From the IMG/VR virus record IMGVR_UViG_3300032086_001102, positions 1 through 36,117 of that record: 36,117 bases of DNA; one strand, written 5' to 3'. Below, piece after piece: positions 32,074-36,117 of this stretch. The translations under genes and the position numbers were made by a program. Each line of letters begins with the position of its first letter. The stretch's first letter is position 1. The DNA comes from a virus. Under the pieces are notes generated by a model, which saw only the letters and a list, made by a program, of their open reading frames with translations, ran no database searches and was not told where the DNA came from.

Positions 32074-32284
32074 TTGCTTCTAGATGCTGATGAACAGATG
32101 ACTTAACCATATCCAGCTCAAGACGCATTTTGTTCTTGAAGGCTTTGGTTAGCTGCATGATATCTTCTTCGTCCATCAGGGGATTTCCGAAGTTATCGTG
32201 TAGGCTTTCATACAATTCGTCAACCATCTCATGCATCATAGCACAAGCGTTGAAGAAGTCTTTACTCACGGAGTCTGTACCCAT
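32054..32284 (-). CDS. Small acidic helical protein
   Basis: 76 residues from the ATG at 32284 (an earlier ATG at 32311 would give 85 residues but overlap RusA by 50 bases instead of 23). The product is mostly helical, with CAMMHEMVDELYESLHDNFG and EDIMQLTKAFKNKMRLELDM segments. No family is recognised. It overlaps the GIY-YIG gene by 20 bases at its end. It may be an accessory protein of the replication operon. Confidence 0.55.
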   Translation of the reverse strand: MGTDSVSKDFFNACAMMHEMVDELYESLHDNFGNPLMDEEDIMQLTKAFKNKMRLELDMVKSSVHQHLEANAGSKS

Positions 32285-32636
32285 AGAGCTTAATACGACA
32301 TAGGAACTCATTTTTCTTTAGGCTTTTGTTGAACTTGGTGCTTTGTTTTATAAAATATTTAGGGGTGTCATCCACCGCATATCCATAATCCTTTAGGTAA
32401 TCACTGACGAATTTAGCACACATAATAGCGTTGTCCACATCGTACCTGGCGTTGTATTCTACATTGATCTCATACTGGTCGGTAGTAAAATCATCGTAGC
32501 TTTCAAAGGCTTCTACCAAGCTTGCCTTGTATGCTTCCTTATGCTTCTTTCTTATCGTCCAGTGTTTACCAGAGTAAAAGGCGTTTAAAGAAGGAGGTTT
32601 AGGCAAAGACAATGCTATTTCAGTAATGCTATCCAT
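32262..32636 (-). CDS. rusA: RusA-type Holliday-junction resolvase
   Basis: 124 residues. The LPKPPSLNAFYSGKHW start is typical of RusA, and the catalytic acids are visible: D66 and D68 in YDVDNA, K75, and D89/D90 in YAVDDTPKYF, close to the D70, D72, K76 and D91 of the E. coli enzyme. The length fits the family (about 120). RusA cuts four-way junctions as a dimer and would resolve replication or recombination intermediates before packaging. It is preceded, on this strand, by the terminator of the helicase gene, so expression needs read-through or its own promoter. Confidence 0.85.
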   Translation of the reverse strand: MDSITEIALSLPKPPSLNAFYSGKHWTIRKKHKEAYKASLVEAFESYDDFTTDQYEINVEYNARYDVDNAIMCAKFVSDYLKDYGYAVDDTPKYFIKQSTKFNKSLKKNEFLCRIKLYGYRLRE

Positions 32637-32675
32637 CTTGTTTTCAACAATATAAGAAACAAATGTTCGTAAAAC

Positions 32676-32700
32676 AAAAAAAGTTGCCTAAATAGACAAC
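32676..32700 (-). terminator. Terminator overlapping the helicase stop
   Basis: On the minus strand GTTGTC-TATTTA-GGCAAC followed by seven Ts: a 6-base-pair stem with one G-U pair. The TAG stop of the helicase falls in the loop and first base of the right arm. Confidence 0.65.
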
Positions 32701-34514
32701 TCTCCTTGAATTCTTCTTAATGTAAGTGACCTATACAGTGGTCCTTGTGGGGTAAATGTACTGAACCCGGTGTTGGATTCGTTCATCTTAAAGAGAAAAG
32801 GTTGGTCCCAGACTGTGGGTTGACCGCCGGTTTCTGTCTCCCGTATTTTACGTACGTGAAACTCCATAGTCTTCCGAGTGTCGTAATCAGGCGATGCCAC
32901 TTTCCTATGGAAGGTTAAGAAGCAATCGGCCCTATTCACGAACTTACCCCCGCCTTCAGTCATTGAGGCTGTTGGCGCGACTGGTAGACCATCCTCTCCT
33001 CTCATCCGCTGAGCTTCTGTGACTGCGTGCATGTTTAACCACACAGCCATATTCATTCTGTTTGCAAATGTTAGAAATTCTGATGCTGCTTCGTAGTGGT
33101 ATTCGTGGCTACTGATATTCTTACCAGCGCTCATATCAATACGTAAGCTGTTGTAGGGATCTACAAAGAACCCATCATATTTACCCTCGTGGTGTATAAG
33201 CTTTTCTGCGAACAGTACAAGTTCACTGTAGCTGTATACATCGTTGTTGCTGATTATTTTAAAGTGTTTGTTTACCCATTTGAATGCCTCTTTCTGCATA
33301 TCTAAATCCATTTGACGGATGGGCATATCAACTATAAACTCCATAAGTCTCATCTTCAAAGATGCTGTCTTGTTCTCAGAGCTATAGACTATCCACTTCC
33401 AGTTGTGATGAACAGCAGCGTTCACCATCATATACAAGGCTAGTGTCGTTTTACCAACATTTGATATACCGTTGATGATCACAAACTCTCGCTTGTATCT
33501 AAAGAAGCCATCAAGTATCTCATTGCCGGTGCTCAAGCCAACCTCTATGTTTCCTGATGCGTAGTCTACAATCCAACTGAAGTCAAGGTCATCGTTTGAT
33601 ACAAAGCTGAAGTCATTATCATTGAGTTGCATCTCACGAATAGCTTTGCTCTCACTGTTTACGACCTCACGAATAGGCATCTTCTTACCAGCTTCAAGGG
33701 CATCATCAATGGCCTTACGAGCATTGTCTTCGTCTTCAATATCTTTCTTGAGTATCTCCCTCAGTAGAATCCTACGAGCCTCATCCTCTTCAATACGACC
33801 TGCTGAAACAAAACCTCCGGCTAAGTGGGCTGCCTTAACCAGCTCGGTATGTTTCTCACCATCCCCAGCTCTACGGACTATAGAAGATATAACAGCAAGC
33901 TTATTGTAATCTGTTGTGATTTGCTGATGCTGTGCAACTTGCTTATCCTCTGTATCCGATACTATGGATGAAAATGTTTTGCAGTTTTGATTGATTAAGA
34001 TATCCGGGTCGTAGGATTCAAAACAGGCACGAGATTCGTTTTTTCCTGAGGGGTCCACATCTAAACCATATGTGCGCTCCATGTACAGCTGTATAGCTTT
34101 GAAGTGCTCACGGTGTTTAGAGGGTGTGCTTATTTTGACCAACGCTTTAAGACCGTCTCCACTTGGAGACACCCAGCAAGCATATATGTATTCGTCTGTA
34201 CCTAATACAGAACGAGAGTCATCAATATCAATATGATCAAAGTCAAGAACGATAAGACCGTTATGGCTTACCAAAGAGTCATCCTTACGGGATTCAAATG
34301 TACCGCTGAAACATACTACAGGTAGTTGCTTCTTAGCATCTTTGTCTGGTACTGGATTATTGTTCTCGTCTACGCTGTGTATCCCACGGACCTTCTCTAT
34401 CAAGGATTTGCTTTTGCCAGTCCTGATACGCTCCAGTGCTGTCCTGAGTGTAATATGGTGCGGATTCTGTATGTCCTTGATATCTTTGAATATCGTCACA
34501 GTTAAATTCTCCAT
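32688..34514 (-). CDS. PrimPol-helicase fusion (VirE_N primase plus DnaB-type helicase)
   Basis: 608 residues. Residues ~1-170 match the VirE_N/BT4734 type: KKQLPVVCFSGTFESRKDD, LIVLDFDHID (hhhDhD with D91/D93) and SPSGDGLKALVK at ~116-127, resembling the metal and nucleotide motifs of archaeo-eukaryotic primases. A linker follows to ~310. The rest is an SF4/DnaB-like helicase: Walker A GISNVGKT with K355, a FVDPYNSLR Walker-B-like strand, a WLNMHAVTEAQ sensor segment and an FLTFHRKV end. One protein would both prime and unwind, as in T7 gp4. The VirE_N resemblance fixes the start at 34514. It overlaps the upstream DUF3310 gene by 158 bases, and its stop falls in the terminator. Confidence 0.85.
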   Translation of the reverse strand: MENLTVTIFKDIKDIQNPHHITLRTALERIRTGKSKSLIEKVRGIHSVDENNNPVPDKDAKKQLPVVCFSGTFESRKDDSLVSHNGLIVLDFDHIDIDDSRSVLGTDEYIYACWVSPSGDGLKALVKISTPSKHREHFKAIQLYMERTYGLDVDPSGKNESRACFESYDPDILINQNCKTFSSIVSDTEDKQVAQHQQITTDYNKLAVISSIVRRAGDGEKHTELVKAAHLAGGFVSAGRIEEDEARRILLREILKKDIEDEDNARKAIDDALEAGKKMPIREVVNSESKAIREMQLNDNDFSFVSNDDLDFSWIVDYASGNIEVGLSTGNEILDGFFRYKREFVIINGISNVGKTTLALYMMVNAAVHHNWKWIVYSSENKTASLKMRLMEFIVDMPIRQMDLDMQKEAFKWVNKHFKIISNNDVYSYSELVLFAEKLIHHEGKYDGFFVDPYNSLRIDMSAGKNISSHEYHYEAASEFLTFANRMNMAVWLNMHAVTEAQRMRGEDGLPVAPTASMTEGGGKFVNRADCFLTFHRKVASPDYDTRKTMEFHVRKIRETETGGQPTVWDQPFLFKMNESNTGFSTFTPQGPLYRSLTLRRIQGELSI

Positions 34515-34725
34515 TTTTCTTTAGGTGTTCAAGTTCAGTTTTCAGATGTACTATAGCTTTCTCAATATCCTGAGTAATAGGATTGTCTTTCTTTTTACCA
34601 GCTCTCAACAGGTATGCTATTGCAACACCTAAGTTGTAGCTGTCTTCCTGGAAGTCAAGGACAACATCCATTGCCTCAATCTTCTTATACTTACCGATGT
34701 AGTATTTTGGTGTATTCTTAGTCAT
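34357..34725 (-). CDS. DUF3310 protein with a C-terminal overlap into the helicase gene
   Basis: 122 residues. The N-terminal ~75 residues are the DUF3310 domain: KYKKIEAMDVVLDF, LGVAIAYLLRAGKK, and KAIVHLKTELEHLKKN. The core ends near the start of the helicase gene (34514), but the frame runs on 158 bases inside the helicase frame, adding ~50 residues of unusual composition (YYTQDSTGAYQDWQKQ and onwards). The function of DUF3310 is not established; it is common in phage replication operons. The overlap may be a true dual-coding stretch or a loss of the original stop. Confidence 0.75.
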   Translation of the reverse strand: MTKNTPKYYIGKYKKIEAMDVVLDFQEDSYNLGVAIAYLLRAGKKKDNPITQDIEKAIVHLKTELEHLKKNGEFNCDDIQRYQGHTESAPYYTQDSTGAYQDWQKQILDREGPWDTQRRREQ

Positions 34726-34924
34726 CCAGCGAGTCTTTAATTAATCTTGTGATTTTCTCTGGATCTAGATGCTGTATCTTTCTCAGCTTCTTACGTTCAG
34801 CCAGCTTGGCTTTTTCGTATTCCGACTTGGAGCAATCGCTTCCTAAGTTTTGAAACAGCTTAGCATTCTGTTCCAGTACGCAGTCAATGATCTGCTTGTG
34901 GTTTGCATCGTCTAGGTATCCCAT
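34718..34924 (-). CDS. 68-residue helical protein
   Basis: 68 residues from the ATG at 34924, which lies 1 base after the upstream stop (34926); an in-frame ATG further upstream (35014) would add 30 residues but read deep into the upstream gene, so it is rejected. The product is basic and helical (CVLEQNAKLFQNLG, KAKLAERKKLRKI) and ends DSLDD. No family is recognised. The end overlaps the DUF3310 start by 8 bases. Confidence 0.6.
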   Translation of the reverse strand: MGYLDDANHKQIIDCVLEQNAKLFQNLGSDCSKSEYEKAKLAERKKLRKIQHLDPEKITRLIKDSLDD

Positions 34925-34925
34925 T

Positions 34926-35189
34926 TTATTCCCATTTGAAATCCTCAACCCATATAGGAGTATGTTCTCCAACATAGGCATTGAATGTGTTATATTCCAG
35001 ATAGTCAACAGCATCTTCCCAGCTATCTCCTTCAGCCATAAGTATGTCTATACAGCTGTTTCTTGAGTATACAACTCTTAATGATGTAGGGCAAATACCG
35101 ATAATAGCTTCATCAAACCCATCGGCAAAAAGAGGCGCTCCATCTTCGTGTTCAGAATAGAGCTCTATGATTTTATCCTTTATTGACAT
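34926..35189 (-). CDS. Conserved small phage protein (FADGFDEAIIG family)
   Basis: 87 residues. The pattern KIIELYSEHEDGAPLFADGF, AIIGICPTSLRVVYS, and YNTFNAYVGEHTPIWVED is one I recognise as a small conserved phage protein, without known function. It lies in the replication operon, its stop is 1 base before the next start, and no membrane segment is present. A modest upstream gap (35190-35238) contains an AT-rich sequence but no convincing -7 box. Confidence 0.7.
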   Translation of the reverse strand: MSIKDKIIELYSEHEDGAPLFADGFDEAIIGICPTSLRVVYSRNSCIDILMAEGDSWEDAVDYLEYNTFNAYVGEHTPIWVEDFKWE

Positions 35190-35238
35190 TGAATTTAATT
35201 TCTTTCAAGGTATAAACAATAGAGGATATAAACAAAGA

Positions 35239-35739
35239 TTATTTACTAAGCTCTACAAATTGATAGATTAATGGATTGATCATATACATGGTCTGCACCC
35301 AATCCTTCTTCTTATCGTGTATGTCTTTTACAGTCCAGCTGTCGTAGGTGGAGGTAGGTATTACCAGTGAATGTGTCAACTGTTTATTTACCAGGAAGTA
35401 AGCTGAGGGCTTAACACTGTGCCTATCATAAGACTTCTTGGCGCAGACTATAATTTGATCCCAGGGGATGTCTCTATGTTCTGTCCAGTCCCAGCTCTGG
35501 TGCTTGACCTCAACCTTCTCATCCTTACCGTCTCTGTGTAGAACAATATCTCCATCGTCTGTAAACTTCTTATACTCGGATAGATCCTTAGCTATCTTTA
35601 GCGCCGGTACGGTAACGCTGTATGTGAACTTATGCATATATCTTGCTACCGCCCACACAGCATCATTAGACTTCCTCAGCTTGCGTTGGTAATCATCCCA
35701 AGCCTCTGGAGTTATTTTGTTAGTCTTGCTCAAACCCAT
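35239..35739 (-). CDS. Putative PD-(D/E)XK-type nuclease
   Basis: 166 residues from the ATG at 35739; an earlier ATG at 35766 would give 175 residues but overlaps the 57-residue gene more deeply. The core shows GDIVLHRDGKDEKVEVKHQS with D64, E77 and K79: a D, then E-x-K, the active-site pattern of PD-(D/E)XK enzymes. The following helix (ICAKKSYDR) and strand (AYFLVNKQLTHSLVI) fit the fold. The substrate may be DNA ends or junctions. The assignment rests on the motif alone; the family's sequence is too variable for certainty. Confidence 0.65.
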   Translation of the reverse strand: MGLSKTNKITPEAWDDYQRKLRKSNDAVWAVARYMHKFTYSVTVPALKIAKDLSEYKKFTDDGDIVLHRDGKDEKVEVKHQSWDWTEHRDIPWDQIIVCAKKSYDRHSVKPSAYFLVNKQLTHSLVIPTSTYDSWTVKDIHDKKKDWVQTMYMINPLIYQFVELSK

Positions 35740-35893
35740 ACAATTGTAGGTCTTTCTTGCAGGCATCTATTATACGAGCGTAGTGACTACTCTTGTTTGT
35801 GGTACGCATCATATTCTTTGTTGCGTATCTAGCTATCTTTACGATAGTCTCCCGACCTTCTGTCGTTCTCTTGTGATCGTAGTTTGTTTTCAT
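35720..35893 (-). CDS. 57-residue basic protein hidden between genes
   Basis: Minus strand, ATG at 35893, stop TAA at 35722-35720, 57 codons. The product begins MKTNYDHKRTTEGRETIVK and ends DLQLYGFEQD; it is Lys/Arg-rich and probably helical. It overlaps the end of the HTH gene by 65 bases and the start of the nuclease gene by 20. A shorter start (Met28 or Met29) is possible, leaving about 30 residues and no HTH overlap. Without it the operon would have a ~90-base hole. Function is unknown. Confidence 0.5.
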   Translation of the reverse strand: MKTNYDHKRTTEGRETIVKIARYATKNMMRTTNKSSHYARIIDACKKDLQLYGFEQD

Positions 35894-36032
35894 ACAAATC
35901 GTTTTTCATTCTTATTAAAGTTCTCTCGCTAACGCCCAATGCCCTAGCTGCGGCTCTCTGTGTTGTATACTTGGCAAGTGCCATCAGAATCATTCGCTCG
36001 TGCCACCAAGCGATGTTTAGATTCTCTTTCAT
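35829..36032 (-). CDS. Fis-type HTH DNA-binding protein
   Basis: 67 residues. Residues ~13-46 (MILMALAKYTTQRAAARALG, then VSERTLIRMKND) match the Fis/NtrC-type C-terminal HTH: a helix, a Q-x-A-A-A-R-A-L-G turn and an R-T-L-x-R recognition helix. It is a DNA-binding domain alone, without sensor, so it probably acts as a small regulator or nucleoid-like protein in the early operon. Its start overlaps the upstream gene as ATGA. Confidence 0.75.
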   Translation of the reverse strand: MKENLNIAWWHERMILMALAKYTTQRAAARALGVSERTLIRMKNDLYENKLRSQENDRRSGDYRKDS

Positions 36033-36117
36033 TTCTCTTTGGTGTTAAAGGCTTTGTTGTAGTATCCTTCTGCAAGAACCCTCATTTCTCCCAGAGATAT
36101 ATCCTTTTCACAAAGTT
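36029..36117 (-). CDS. C-terminal part of an upstream small gene (5' partial)
   Basis: The minus frame is open from the window edge to a TGA at 36031-36029, which overlaps the HTH start (ATGA). The last 28 residues are LCEKDISLGEMRVLAEGYYN followed by KAFNTKEK. The start is outside the window, so identity is unknown. The tight coupling shows it belongs to the same operon. Confidence 0.55.
   Translation of the reverse strand, partial: LCEKDISLGEMRVLAEGYYNKAFNTKEK

Noticed and set aside
35205-35240. Promoter on the minus strand before the 87-residue gene
   Set aside because: The TAATCTTTG-like sequence has one extra base relative to TAnnTTTG, and no upstream element is seen; too weak to call.

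Overview
The window looks like part of a lytic, tailed phage (or closely related prophage-like genome) of a Bacteroidota host, probably a marine flavobacterium-type host. The reasons are: Bacteroidota-type -7 boxes (TAnnTTTG) in front of several genes; almost no Shine-Dalgarno sequences, with starts instead coupled to stops as TAATG or ATGA; a VirE_N/BT4734-like primase domain fused to a helicase; and fibres built from VGIGTTSP repeats. The virion genes suggest a podovirus: a nozzle/stabilisation-like protein and three consecutive internal (ejection-type) proteins are present, and no tape measure or long-tail proteins are seen. The structural order loosely resembles crAss-like and Cellulophaga podoviruses; this is an inference from gene order and remembered family patterns, not a search. 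Terminase, portal, DNA polymerase, integrase and tRNA genes are not in the window, so both ends are cut from a larger genome.

Layout, plus strand (1-31373), late genes: two adjacent fibre genes full of VGIGTTSP repeats (1-4910; the first is cut by the window start), a LamG-type surface protein and a 39-residue microprotein (4912-5933), then a run of small genes (5974-8565: a DUF7936-like protein, two membrane proteins, a TM plus coiled-coil protein, three very basic proteins). Next come scaffold and major capsid protein (8604-11130), an AT-hook protein (11205-12020), two connector/ring-type proteins, a 1409-residue nozzle-like protein (12108-17823), two putative internal proteins (17842-20120) and a 2961-residue polyvalent protein with a RadC/JAB metalloprotease motif (20136-29021). 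The strand ends with a lysis cassette: two-TM holin, DUF5675 protein, a protein with an ADP-ribosyltransferase-like pattern, a lipoprotein with a C-terminal TM (candidate unimolecular spanin) and a Cys-rich microprotein.

At 31374-31521 two hairpin terminators face each other. Minus strand (31522-36117), replication and early-type genes transcribed leftwards: partial gene, Fis-like HTH, a 57-residue protein, a PD-(D/E)XK-type nuclease, an 87-residue conserved phage protein, a 68-residue protein, a DUF3310 protein that overlaps the next gene by 158 bases, a PrimPol-helicase fusion, a RusA resolvase, a small unknown, a zinc-finger GIY-YIG nuclease and a 40-residue Cys-containing protein.

Together the minus block primes and unwinds DNA and resolves junctions; the plus block builds the particle, loads ejected proteins and lyses the cell. 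The least explained and most interesting parts are the ART-like protein inside the lysis cassette, the giant polyvalent protein, the candidate u-spanin, and recurring YKKGG-like tags.
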